A stretch of 64,000 nt of DNA from an uncultured Anaerolineae bacterium. GTDB taxonomy: Bacteria > Chloroflexota > Anaerolineae > Aggregatilineales > Phototrophicaceae. The notes under the pieces were generated by a model, which made no database searches, was not told where the DNA came from, and was given only the letters and a program-made list of their open reading frames with translations. The position numbers and the translations under genes were made by a program. Shown piece after piece: positions 1 through 8,221 of this stretch. The stretch is taken from assembly GCA_937995825.1 (NCBI GenBank), contig CALKJO010000009.1, positions 496,001 to 560,000 of the forward strand, in the 5' to 3' direction. Position 1 is the stretch's first letter; each line of letters starts with the position of its first letter.

Positions 1-1168
1 TGTACGGGTATGTCGCCGCCAGCGCCTCATTCACGTCCGTCCCCAGTCCCGGCGCGTCGGTCACATTCAGATAGCCGTCGGCGAAGGTCGGCGCGCCGGG
101 CATGACTTCCTGCGCCACCTCCGGGAAGAACACCATCTCCTGAATCCCGAAGTTGGCGATGGACAGATCGACATGGACATTCGCCGCGTGCGTCATCGGC
201 GCAATGTCGCCCGGTCCGTGCCAGGCGGTTTGCACATAGAAGCTCTCAGCGATGGCGGCGATCTTGCGCGCCTCGCTGATCCCGCCGATATGACCCAGAT
301 CGCAGCGGATGAAGTCGATCAACTGCTCGGTGATCAGCGGCAGCCCGTCCCAACGGGTGTGAAACAGTTCGCCCATCGCAATCGGGATGGTCGTATGCTG
401 GCGGATCAGGCGGAAACTTTCTTTATTTTCCGGGCGAATCGGGTCTTCCAGGAAGAACAGATGGTACGCTTCAAGTTCTTTCGCCAGCCGCGCCGCCTGA
501 ATCGGCGTCAGCCGTTCATGGACATCGTGCAGCAGCTCGATCTCATCGCCCAACGCCACGCGCAAATGCTCGACCAGTTTGGGGATGACGCGCAGATATG
601 GCGACGGCTCAAAGCGCTCCACCAGCGGCAGCGCCTCCATATCGAACGAGGAATAGCGCTCCGCCGGCTGATTGCTCACGCCATACGTCCCGCTCATTCC
701 CGGCACAAGCACCTGCACGCGGATCGCTTTGAATCCGCGCGCCATCGCTGCGCGCACGCTGTCCTCGACTTCAGCGAAGTCGCGCCCGCTGCAGTGCGTG
801 TATGCCAGCGCGCCATCCCGTGTCCGACCGCCGAGCAGGGAGTAAACCGGCATCCCAGCGCGTTTGCCCTTGATGTCCCAGAGCGCCAGATCGACTCCTG
901 CCAGCGCCGTCATCAGGACGGGTCCGCCGCGCCAGTATGTGCCGCGATAGATCATCTGCCAGAGGTCTTCGATGCGGTCGGGGTCGCGCCCGATCAGCAG
1001 CGGCGCGATATGCTGCTCCAGCGCCGCCGCCACCGCCAGCTCGCGCCCGTTCAGTGTTGCATCCCCCCACCCGTAAACGCCCGGATCGCTGGTCTCGATC
1101 TTGACCAGCACATAGTTGCGATCCGGACACGTCACCAGCACCTTCACATTGGTAATGGTCAGCGCCAT
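1..1168 (-). CDS. D-mannonate dehydratase family protein (enolase superfamily), 3' end cut by window edge
   Basis: Acid-sugar dehydratase of the ManD group, expected to take water from a C6 aldonate such as D-mannonate to give 2-keto-3-deoxy-gluconate in the cytosol. 389 codons are visible and no stop is reached; the family is about 400 residues, so only the last few are missing. Seen: the N-terminal capping domain with WDIKGK, the Arg-Tyr pair typical of ManD (KAIRVQ near residue 148, SGTYGVS near 160), then barrel metal ligands in HDVHER, FLEDP and MGELFH. Start is the ATG 5 bases after the stop of the upstream dehydratase gene, so it is the last visible gene of the operon that begins with the RraA-like gene. 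Many ManD homologues are weakly active or use gluconate, so the substrate is not certain. Confidence 0.85.
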   Translation of the reverse strand, partial: MALTITNVKVLVTCPDRNYVLVKIETSDPGVYGWGDATLNGRELAVAAALEQHIAPLLIGRDPDRIEDLWQMIYRGTYWRGGPVLMTALAGVDLALWDIKGKRAGMPVYSLLGGRTRDGALAYTHCSGRDFAEVEDSVRAAMARGFKAIRVQVLVPGMSGTYGVSNQPAERYSSFDMEALPLVERFEPSPYLRVIPKLVEHLRVALGDEIELLHDVHERLTPIQAARLAKELEAYHLFFLEDPIRPENKESFRLIRQHTTIPIAMGELFHTRWDGLPLITEQLIDFIRCDLGHIGGISEARKIAAIAESFYVQTAWHGPGDIAPMTHAANVHVDLSIANFGIQEMVFFPEVAQEVMPGAPTFADGYLNVTDAPGLGTDVNEALAATYPY

Positions 1169-1173
1169 TTTTG

Positions 1174-2448
1174 TCAGCTCCACAGCCGGTCATGCGACCG
1201 CTCGGTATTCCAGGAGTCGGTCGGATCGAAGAAGAGCGGATCGCGCGCATCGAGAAACTCGCGCCAGACTTCGAGATTGAGATCGGTAAAGCCCAGCCCC
1301 GGCGTCTCCGGAACGGCGATATACCCATCCTGGATCAGCGGATTAGGCAGCCCGCTGATCAGATCGTTCCAGCGCGGCAGATCGACCGAGTGATTTTCCA
1401 GCGCCAGGAAATTCTCGGTCGCCGCCGCGATGTGCGCCGCTGCCAGCGCCGCAATCGGCGATCCCGCCATATGCAGCGCCATTGCGATCCCGTGTTCCTG
1501 CGCGTAATCGCCGATCCGTTTGGTCTCCAAAATGCCGCCGGAGGTCGCCGGATCGGGATGGATGATCGCCACACCACGCGCCTCGATCAGCGGCTTAAAG
1601 TTCTCTTTGAGGTAAATGTCCTCGCCCGTGCAGATCGGCGTCGTCACCGACTGCGACAGCCGGACATACTGATCCGTGAACTGCCAGGGGATCATGTCCT
1701 CATACCATGCCAGCGTGAACTGATCCAGTTCGCGTCCCAGCCGGATGCACGATTCCAGATTGAGATGCCCGAAATGATCCGCCGCCAGCGGGACTTCATA
1801 CCCGATGATGTCGCGCACCGTGCCGACATACTCCACCAGCAGATCGATGCCCTTCTTCGTCAGTTGAATGCCGGTGAAGGGATGCATGATCTCGCGCGTC
1901 TCGATCATGCCGGGCGGCGCGCTGATCGTGCCGGGGATATGCGCGACCAGATCGATCCCCACGTCGAACTTGAGGAATTTGAATCCCCGCTCCATCCGCG
2001 CTTTCAGCCGATTCCCCATCTCCACCGCGTCATTGACCGACGGCGTGTCGCAGTAGCACAGCACCTTATCCCGAAATTTGCCCCCAGCAAGCATGTATGC
2101 CGGGACGCCGTAGGCTTTGCCCGCCAAGTCCATCAGCGCCATCTCGATCCCGCAGACGCCGCCCGCCTGACGCGCATGATGCCCGAACTGCTTGATCTTG
2201 CGGAAGATTTTGTCGATATTGCAGGGGTTTTCGCCCAGAATACGGCTCTTGAGCATCAGCGCATAGGTCTTGCTCGCCCAGTCGCGGACTTCGCCATAGC
2301 CGCTGATGCCCTGATTGGTATCGATGCGGATGATCGACACGTCCATCGGCAGCCCGACGAAGTTGGCAATGCGCATGTCTGTAATCCGCAGTTCCGACGG
2401 GCGCGAGTAAGTGTTCACCCTGTCCAGCCTCTCTCTCTTTTCGGTCAT
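1174..2448 (-). CDS. Mandelate racemase/muconate lactonizing enzyme family dehydratase
   Basis: Enolase-superfamily enzyme of 424 residues, probably an acid-sugar dehydratase acting in the cytosol on a uronate or aldonate. Seen: N-terminal capping domain (about 20-140), a lysine in the KFLKFDVG strand, metal-ligand strands ending in AADHFGH, WYEDMIPW and CTGEDIY, then the Asp of HPDPATSGG and the His of ALHMAGSP that form the usual His-Asp dyad. All residues needed for Mg2+ binding and enolate chemistry appear intact. It sits between a deleted paralogue (24 bases upstream) and the ManD-like gene (5 bases downstream) in one operon, so it may have replaced the broken copy. Substrate cannot be read from the sequence. 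Confidence 0.85.
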   Translation of the reverse strand: MTEKRERLDRVNTYSRPSELRITDMRIANFVGLPMDVSIIRIDTNQGISGYGEVRDWASKTYALMLKSRILGENPCNIDKIFRKIKQFGHHARQAGGVCGIEMALMDLAGKAYGVPAYMLAGGKFRDKVLCYCDTPSVNDAVEMGNRLKARMERGFKFLKFDVGIDLVAHIPGTISAPPGMIETREIMHPFTGIQLTKKGIDLLVEYVGTVRDIIGYEVPLAADHFGHLNLESCIRLGRELDQFTLAWYEDMIPWQFTDQYVRLSQSVTTPICTGEDIYLKENFKPLIEARGVAIIHPDPATSGGILETKRIGDYAQEHGIAMALHMAGSPIAALAAAHIAAATENFLALENHSVDLPRWNDLISGLPNPLIQDGYIAVPETPGLGFTDLNLEVWREFLDARDPLFFDPTDSWNTERSHDRLWS

Positions 2449-2472
2449 TTTTTCCTCAGATCGTAAAAAAGA

Positions 2473-2933
2473 TTAACCCCAGTGAGGTTCGCCCTCGAGC
2501 AGGTTCGCTCGCAGGACATCTTCGACCAGCGTCACGCCTAAGCCGGGCGCATCCGGCACTTTCAGCCGTCCGCCCTCCACGATCAGCGGCTCGGCGCACA
2601 TGGCATCGATGTAATCATCCGTATCGAGCGCCCGAACACCTTGCCCGCAATGTCCCAGAGCGCGATGTCGATCCCGCTGATCGTCGGGATATGCGCCGTG
2701 TAGGGATGGGTCAGGGCGCACATTGCATTGAAGAGTCGGTCGATCTCCAGCGCATCCGCCCCGATCAGGACGTGGCGCATGTGATGAATATACGCCCGCG
2801 CCATCGCGCCGGACGCGCCCGCCTCGCCATAGCCGACAATGCCGGCGTCGGTCTCGACTTTGACAAGAGACTGATTGCTGGCGGTCTTGAGCTGCATTGC
2901 CTTGACCGTCGTTATCCTGATCTTCACGTTCAT
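2473..2933 (-). pseudogene. Enolase-superfamily dehydratase remnant with internal deletion
   Basis: The first ~105 codons encode a normal MR/MLE capping domain (MNVKIRITTVKAMQLK to DIAGKVFG), starting at an ATG that overlaps the stop of the small diol dehydratase subunit (ATGA) behind an AGGAGG. Right after KVFG, near position 2630, the reading changes to the +1 frame and continues directly with the extreme C-terminus of the same family (ALDTDDYIDAM, then VPDAPGLGVTLVEDVL) to a stop at 2473. About 250 codons containing the whole catalytic barrel are absent. The native frame stops at 2583. This is a single deletion scar, not gradual decay. An assembly collapse between similar paralogues is the alternative explanation. 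No enzyme activity is possible from either frame. Confidence 0.85.
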
Positions 2934-3331
2934 GCCTCCTGACGCAGCAGTCCTCGTTCCCGATAAACCTGGGCGGCTTCGCGGACGAACCGTCCGGTCT
3001 CCGCAGCCGCATACACGCCTTCCAGCCGCTCCGCCAGCGCGATCAACTGCGCGTAAGTCGCGCGTTCCGGTCGCAGCAGATCATACATTTTCAACAGTTC
3101 TTCGTCCGGCACGGCGGTCAGTTCGGCGGCGCGGCGCATATTCGCTGCCATCTGTGGATTGCCGGCGGACTCGGCGATCTCCGCCTGTTTGCGCAGCGTC
3201 TCCGCGTGAATGCGCAGGTCGGCGTCGGTCAGTTCGCCGCTGATCGCCGCCTCGTAGGTGATGTCGGCAAAGCGCCGCCCGCTGGCAGCGCGCAGGTCTG
3301 GGTCATGTTCGGCAAGCGGGTATCTATTCAT
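2930..3331 (-). CDS. pduE: B12-dependent diol/glycerol dehydratase, small subunit
   Basis: Gamma subunit of adenosylcobalamin-dependent diol dehydratase. It begins NRYPLAEHDPDLR and carries the family's ITYEAAISGELTDADLRI stretch, FRRAAEL-like MRRAAELTAVPDEELL and the C-terminal FVREAAQVYRERGLL, all in the order of PduE/DhaB3. About 133 residues, slightly short of the enterobacterial protein, which has an extra solubility-lowering N-terminus. The ATG at 3331 forms an ATGA overlap with the fused large/medium subunit gene, which argues for this start rather than an in-frame codon 18 bases earlier. Translation is therefore coupled, fitting a fixed subunit ratio. Confidence 0.9.
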   Translation of the reverse strand: MNRYPLAEHDPDLRAASGRRFADITYEAAISGELTDADLRIHAETLRKQAEIAESAGNPQMAANMRRAAELTAVPDEELLKMYDLLRPERATYAQLIALAERLEGVYAAAETGRFVREAAQVYRERGLLRQEA

Positions 3332-5586
3332 GGCAGCGCCGGCTCCCAATCGAAGCGCAGCTCAACCGGCGGCTGATCGCGGCGGACTTCCTCCGTCTCG
3401 CGTCGGTGCAGCAGCGCCGTCTTGACGATCAGGCGCAGCCGCGCCGTGTTATCGACCTTCACGCCAACCGGCGGCGGCGCTTCGCCCTTCGCATAGCGCG
3501 CCGCGTTGCGCCCGATCTGCTCGTAGATCGCCAACGTCAGACTCGATGACTGCGGGAACAGCTCCAGATTGTGCAGCGGTGCATACCCCCTGCGCGTCAG
3601 CACAGTTGTCCCGCGTGACTGCAAGCCAATGCCGATCCCGCTCCCGCTCAAGCGCGCTGCAACGTGACCGATGGCGGCGCAGTCAGAGGTGTGATAGACC
3701 TTGACCACGCGACCGATCAGCCCCTCGGACGCGATCCCCGTCAGGAGCGCTTCTAAGACTGCTTCATGATCCAGACCGTTGATCGTCCGCACCAGCGCCG
3801 TCCCGAAGGCAGGACCCACCGCGATCACCACCTCCGGCATCGTCCCGACATATGCCTGACCCGCCTCGGCAAGGCGCGGCGCAGGGCTGCCCTGCTGCGC
3901 AGCGATGAAATCATGTGGAGCTTTCGCCTGCCGGATCGACTGAATTTCATTCCAGCGGTCGCCCGTTAGCCGATACCCCGTGCCGGGACCAGCGTAATCA
4001 TTTGTGTCATTGATGCTGCTTTGGACGCGAAAGGCGCGATCGAAGATCGCCGCCGGATGCAGATAATCCCCAGCGACTCGCTGCCGCCCCATCTCGAAGA
4101 CATTCCGCGCCACATCGGGGAATCCGCCCGCGTGCAGCGCGCGCACGATGGTCAGCAGACCGCAGTCCGATGCCAGAACTCCATCTGCCGCCGCCAGATC
4201 AGGGACGAGATCGCGCTCTGGCAGATCATCGCTGCTGTGCGCAGTGACCGCCGCCTCAACCTCGGCATCGGTGATCGGCGGAAAGCCAAGCTGCGCATAG
4301 ACCGCCTGGATCGCCTGCGCCGCCCTGCGGCGGATCGCTAATGCTTCCTCCTCAAAAATCGGACGCAGCCCGCCGTCGATCTGCATATCGCGCTGTAAGA
4401 CATCATAATCGTCCAAATCATCGGCGTCGAAATTGCCACCGCCGAACATGTTGTCTTTCTTCGGGACGGCGCTGTAGCCGCTGAAGATGAAATCCGTGCC
4501 GGGAATGAATTGCAGCATCAGCTTGGCGGTCTTGCGTATCTGCGAATGCGACGCCAGCGCATCATTGCCGGAAGCAACTTCGAGACCGAGCATCGACGCG
4601 AGCAAATTCTCCGCTAAGACCGCGCGGACGCCGCCCGGCAGCGCCTCCGGAAGCGCGATGCACGAGATCGAGCCGTTCTGCACGCCTTGACTGCCCGCGC
4701 CGCGTGTGATCAGCAGACAGCGCGCTTCCAGATAGAGCATTGACTTCTGCTCGGCGTGTCCCATTAGCGCTTCCGATCCGGTGCCAGACGTGAAGCGGAT
4801 TTTCACGCCCCGCGACGCATACGCCGCGTTCAGAAATGCCTTTGACCAGGGCGTGTCGTCACCATCAACAAAGCTCCGCTCTGTGCCGTAGACGGAGAGC
4901 GTCTCAGCGTAGCTGGTCAGCCCCTTGATCGCCAGCGTCAGACCGAGCTTCTCTTCAACCGCGCACTGAGTCAGCACGCCGCCGCGACCGGTCTGGACGC
5001 CGATCAGGATCGCCAGTGCATTGAGGGGAGCCATACGCGCCACCCGTACTGTTGTTTCCGCTTCGGCAAATCCGCGCAGCGCCGCCTCCGCTGCATCCGC
5101 CGCCAGCAGCGCCGGATGTTCGCGCCAATTGGTAACGTGCGCCTGATTCGCCGGCGTCCGGCGGACACGCATCTTCGCCAGCCCCATCATCATTTCCAGC
5201 GGACTCATCTGCCGCATCACGTCCACCAGCTTGGCGGGCGTGCAGCCGAACACCAGCCGCCGCACCGTCTCCGCCGAGACATGAATATCGACCAGCATGC
5301 GCGCGATGTCCAGTGACGGTATCGACATGGCTTCTTCTGCCACCGTCAGATCGAGCGCCCGTTCAGCGATGAAGCGGTCGATCAGGTCGAAGTCCGCCTC
5401 CGCTTTGCCGTCCAGCTCGACGACTCGCCCATTTTCGATCCGCAGACTGGGCGCGGGGTCATACGGGCTGTCCACCACCATCAGCCCTGCCTCCGCCCAC
5501 GGCGTGACGAAGGTCTCTTTGTTGATGTCGCGCCCTTCCAACGCCAGAAAGCGGCGCGACCGCGCTACCTGCGATTGGTCAGCCAT
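3328..5586 (-). CDS. B12-dependent diol/glycerol dehydratase, fused large and medium subunits
   Basis: 752 residues: residues 1-~560 match the alpha subunit (PduC/DhaB1) and ~590-730 the beta subunit (PduD/DhaB2), joined into one chain. The enzyme uses an adenosyl radical from coenzyme B12 to turn a vicinal diol or triol into an aldehyde plus water. Active-site segments known from Klebsiella diol dehydratase are all present in order: QAHVTN, EAETTV, YAETLSVYGTE, VQNGS, SGNDAL and FSGYSAV. The beta part has PEVVIAVGPAFG and VKVYHTSDCAAIGH. The start overlaps the RraA-like gene by 22 bases. No reactivating factor (DdrAB/PduGH) or shell protein is in the window, so it is unlikely to be a propanediol microcompartment. 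Its company of acid-sugar dehydratases suggests a sugar-derived diol substrate. Confidence 0.92.
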   Translation of the reverse strand: MADQSQVARSRRFLALEGRDINKETFVTPWAEAGLMVVDSPYDPAPSLRIENGRVVELDGKAEADFDLIDRFIAERALDLTVAEEAMSIPSLDIARMLVDIHVSAETVRRLVFGCTPAKLVDVMRQMSPLEMMMGLAKMRVRRTPANQAHVTNWREHPALLAADAAEAALRGFAEAETTVRVARMAPLNALAILIGVQTGRGGVLTQCAVEEKLGLTLAIKGLTSYAETLSVYGTERSFVDGDDTPWSKAFLNAAYASRGVKIRFTSGTGSEALMGHAEQKSMLYLEARCLLITRGAGSQGVQNGSISCIALPEALPGGVRAVLAENLLASMLGLEVASGNDALASHSQIRKTAKLMLQFIPGTDFIFSGYSAVPKKDNMFGGGNFDADDLDDYDVLQRDMQIDGGLRPIFEEEALAIRRRAAQAIQAVYAQLGFPPITDAEVEAAVTAHSSDDLPERDLVPDLAAADGVLASDCGLLTIVRALHAGGFPDVARNVFEMGRQRVAGDYLHPAAIFDRAFRVQSSINDTNDYAGPGTGYRLTGDRWNEIQSIRQAKAPHDFIAAQQGSPAPRLAEAGQAYVGTMPEVVIAVGPAFGTALVRTINGLDHEAVLEALLTGIASEGLIGRVVKVYHTSDCAAIGHVAARLSGSGIGIGLQSRGTTVLTRRGYAPLHNLELFPQSSSLTLAIYEQIGRNAARYAKGEAPPPVGVKVDNTARLRLIVKTALLHRRETEEVRRDQPPVELRFDWEPALP

Positions 5587-6377
5587 GCCTGAAAGTCCGC
5601 CTCAATATCGTCGCGCCAAGTCGGGACATCGATCTCGCCGGGCGTGTATCGCTGCTCAGCCAGCCGCTGTTTGCCGAAGGCATCGCGCAGATGGATGTCC
5701 TCAGCGTATTCCACCACTTCCTGCACCAAATGCGGCGGGATGAAAGTCACACCGGTCGGTGTCCCAAGCACAACATCGCCCGGCAGCACGGTCACATGCC
5801 CGATGCGGATAGGGACATTGATACCGCCTAGCGTCGTATTGCGGATCGGCGTCGGGTCTATCCCTCGGCAGAAAAACGAGACATTCTCCAGCTCGCGAAT
5901 TCCGGTATAATCGCGAATCCCGCCGTCGATCACTGCGCCGGCTTTCGTCCGCGTCATGACTGCGGTCGATAAATTGTCCCCGACAAATGTCCCCTCGCGG
6001 ATTTTGCCATACATATCGACCACCAACACATCGCCGATCTGCAGCGTGTCGATCACCCACGAGTTCTGCCCGCCGAGTCGCCCCTGCGCCGTCCCAGCCT
6101 CCTGCACCGCGTTGTGATAGTCCGGTCGATAGGGGAACATCTGCGCCGTGACCGCGCGCCCAACCATGATCCGTTCTGGATGCGTGCGAAACCAGCCGCC
6201 TTCAAACTGAAAGAGATATCCATGCTTGTCCAGCACTGCCCAAGCTTCTTCACTGGTCACGGTTTTCATACGTTCCAGCAGATCATCCGGGACGTAGGGA
6301 CGCCCTGCGGCGTCACGGTCAAAGGGGTTCAGCCGCGTCATGGCGATCACGGCATCCGGCGGGTTGACGATGTTCAC
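5565..6377 (-). CDS. RraA-family protein, probable class II pyruvate aldolase or oxaloacetate decarboxylase-like
   Basis: RraA fold protein of about 270 residues. Seen: GDVLVVDMYGK, GDNLSTAVMTRTKAGAVIDG and the G-x-R-D stretch GGIRDY, which supplies the metal and substrate-carboxylate contacts in HMG/CHA aldolases. This suggests cleavage or decarboxylation of a 2-keto acid in the cytosol rather than RNase E inhibition. Start chosen is GTG at 6377, which has AAGGAAGAG about 8 bases upstream; an in-frame ATG at 6341 and an upstream one at 6422 lack this support. First gene of the operon with diol dehydratase and the acid-sugar dehydratases; a LacI-type palindrome lies 47 bases upstream. A keto-deoxy acid made by the dehydratases is a plausible substrate. 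Confidence 0.8.
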   Translation of the reverse strand: MNIVNPPDAVIAMTRLNPFDRDAAGRPYVPDDLLERMKTVTSEEAWAVLDKHGYLFQFEGGWFRTHPERIMVGRAVTAQMFPYRPDYHNAVQEAGTAQGRLGGQNSWVIDTLQIGDVLVVDMYGKIREGTFVGDNLSTAVMTRTKAGAVIDGGIRDYTGIRELENVSFFCRGIDPTPIRNTTLGGINVPIRIGHVTVLPGDVVLGTPTGVTFIPPHLVQEVVEYAEDIHLRDAFGKQRLAEQRYTPGEIDVPTWRDDIEADFQAWLTNRR

Positions 6378-6423
6378 GATGCTGCTCTTCCTTAAGTGGT
6401 TCGTGCCAATCAACATACGCACT

Positions 6424-6441
6424 GCAGTGAGCGTTCACTGC
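6424..6441. promoter_or_regulatory. LacI/GalR-type operator palindrome
   Basis: GCAGTGA-GCGT-TCACTGC: perfect 7-base inverted arms around a centre containing CG. This is the form of LacI/GalR-family operators (compare GTGA..CG..TCAC). It lies in the divergent region, 47 bases upstream of the rraA-like start and about 135 bases upstream of the -35 for the sugar-binding protein gene. It most likely controls the minus-strand dehydratase operon. No LacI gene is in the window. Confidence 0.65.
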
Positions 6442-6575
6442 GCTTGGATGCAATTTTACGTGGTTTTAAGGATTTTAACTAGCAATTTGCGCCGTTCGCC
6501 TCTTTAACAAGTAGACCGTAAAGCACGCAAGAACGGAAAAAGCGCTTTTCGAAGCGGCGATCAGGGCTGATTTAC

Positions 6576-6606
6576 TTGACAAGCTTTGGTCTTTGAGCCA
6601 GATTAT
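6576..6606 (+). promoter_or_regulatory. Candidate sigma-70 promoter of the sugar importer operon
   Basis: Perfect -35 TTGACA at 6576-6581, and GATTAT at 6601-6606 (19-base spacing) or an overlapping CAGATT at 17. The leader then carries AAGGAG at 6631-6636, 11 bases before the ATG of the binding protein. The -35 is strong and the -10 is imperfect. Confidence 0.5.
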
Positions 6607-6647
6607 AGGCGTCACTCAGCTGGAGCTTTTAAGGAGTAAGTTAAGAA

Positions 6648-8129
6648 ATGTTTCGACCTAGAATATTGTTTCTCCTAGTCGCTGCTTTCGCTGTTCTCGC
6701 TTCATCCGCCCTGGCGCAAGAGCCGCCGTCTCATCTTGGTGTTGTTGACTATCAACTGTGCGACAATTTCGGTGGTGTGACCGTCACGGTGGTCGGTGAC
6801 GCAGGTCACAATCTTGCGCCGTATGAATTTTGGAAGGACGACTTCGCCGCGATGGGGATCAACGTCGAGATCGTCGAAGTGCCGTTCGCTGATGTCTATC
6901 AAGTGCTGAAGACCGAGTTCGTCGCGGGCAGCGGTGCGTTCGACGTGGTCACGTTCTACCCGTCGTACATCGGCGACTTCGCTGGCAACGGCTATCTGCT
7001 GCCGCTGGACGACTTCATCGCCCGTGATCCAGCCGCTGTCTGGGATCCAAACATGGAGGATGTCCTAGCGCCGTTCCGCGAGCTGTACAACCGCTGGGCA
7101 AACCAAACTTATGCTCTGACCATCGATGGCGACGTGCTGGTGATGATGTACCGCCAAGACTTATTCGAAAATGAAGAGGAGCGGGCGGCGTTCCAGGCGC
7201 GCTACGGTCGTGAGCTACGCCCGCCGGAAACATGGGATGAGTGGCTGGAAGTGGCGGAATTCTTCACCCGTCCCGCTGGGGCAACGCTGGCGGGTGAGAC
7301 GCTGACGCGCCCATTCTACGGCACAGCGGAGTTCGGTCGGCGCGGCTTCAGCTACGCCTGGTATCTCAACCGCGCCGCCAGCAACGGCGTCATCTTGTTC
7401 GACGAACTGATGGAGACCGACATCAACTCGCCTGCGGCAGTGGCTGCCCTGCAGAACATGATCGACACGCTGCAGTTCGCCCCACCGGATGTGCTGAACT
7501 TCGGCTATGATGAGCTGCGCGACGCCTTCATCGGCGGGCAGTTGGCGATGGTCGTCCAGTGGACGGACGTGCCAAAGAAAGCCGCTGACCCCAGCATTTC
7601 GCAGATCGTCGGCAAGGTGGGTGTGGGGCGTGTGCCTGGGTTTGTGGTCGATGGTGAAGTGGCGCATCGCTCGATGATGCCGGTCGGGCGCGTAGTCGGC
7701 ATCGCAGCGGATACGGACGTGCCGGAGGCGGCTTACTGCGTCGCCAAGCATATCGCCTACAACACCAGCCTGGAGAATGTCTCGACTTCGCTCACGGGTC
7801 TCGATCCATACCGCGCCACCCATCTGACCAACCCAGAGGCCTTCGCGCCGCTCATGGGCTTGGAGAACGCGCGCGCCTATCTGGAGGGTCTGCAAGCAGC
7901 GCTGGCAGACGGCTATCCCGATCTATTCATCCCCGGCGCAGCGCAGTATCAAGATGCGCTCGACCTGCAGATCAATCGGGCGCTGGCTGGTGAAGTGTCC
8001 GCTCAGGAAGCGCTGGATGCGGCTGCCGCCGCTTGGAATGAGATCACTGACCGCCTGGGTCGCGAGACTCAGATCAGCTTCTGGCGCCAAGCACTGGAGA
8101 GCTACCGCGCGGTAGGCTTGATCCGCTAA
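6648..8129 (+). CDS. Extracellular sugar-binding protein of a CUT1 ABC importer
   Basis: 493-residue family 1 solute-binding protein. A Sec signal peptide covers residues 1-24 (RPR, hydrophobic core LFLLVAAFAVLASS, cleavage at ALAQ); there is no lipobox, so it is either free or held by the complex. The mature part shows the usual two-lobe pattern: VTVVGDAGHN start, VVTFYPSYIGDFAGNGYLLPL, then PETWDEWLEVAEFF and AFIGGQLAMVVQW. Longer than typical MalE (about 400). First gene of a three-gene set with two permeases; a hairpin without T-run separates it from the first permease. Substrate probably an oligosaccharide or sugar derivative feeding the neighbouring dehydratase operon (inference from position). 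Confidence 0.88.
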   Translation: MFRPRILFLLVAAFAVLASSALAQEPPSHLGVVDYQLCDNFGGVTVTVVGDAGHNLAPYEFWKDDFAAMGINVEIVEVPFADVYQVLKTEFVAGSGAFDVVTFYPSYIGDFAGNGYLLPLDDFIARDPAAVWDPNMEDVLAPFRELYNRWANQTYALTIDGDVLVMMYRQDLFENEEERAAFQARYGRELRPPETWDEWLEVAEFFTRPAGATLAGETLTRPFYGTAEFGRRGFSYAWYLNRAASNGVILFDELMETDINSPAAVAALQNMIDTLQFAPPDVLNFGYDELRDAFIGGQLAMVVQWTDVPKKAADPSISQIVGKVGVGRVPGFVVDGEVAHRSMMPVGRVVGIAADTDVPEAAYCVAKHIAYNTSLENVSTSLTGLDPYRATHLTNPEAFAPLMGLENARAYLEGLQAALADGYPDLFIPGAAQYQDALDLQINRALAGEVSAQEALDAAAAAWNEITDRLGRETQISFWRQALESYRAVGLIR

Positions 8130-8158
8130 GGCAAAGCCGCTTGAGCATTTCGCTTATG

Positions 8159-8183
8159 GGGGCGAACAGTTGATGTTCGCCCC
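8159..8183 (+). other. Intercistronic hairpin between binding protein and permease genes
   Basis: Perfect 10-bp stem GGGGCGAACA/TGTTCGCCCC with a 5-base loop (gttga), 29 bases after the binding-protein stop and not followed by T residues. It is better read as a 3'-end stabiliser or partial attenuator that raises binding-protein mRNA over permease mRNA, as known for malE-malF, than as a full terminator. Confidence 0.7.
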
Positions 8184-8221
8184 GATTATGAAGTCGATTT
8201 GATAAAAAAGGTTATTACGGC

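Noticed and set aside
1171..2466. 431-codon open frame on the plus strand opposite the enolase-family gene
   Set aside because: It mirrors the conserved dehydratase on the other strand, is rich in Arg/His/Gln as expected of antisense frames in GC-rich DNA, and has no domain or ribosome site.
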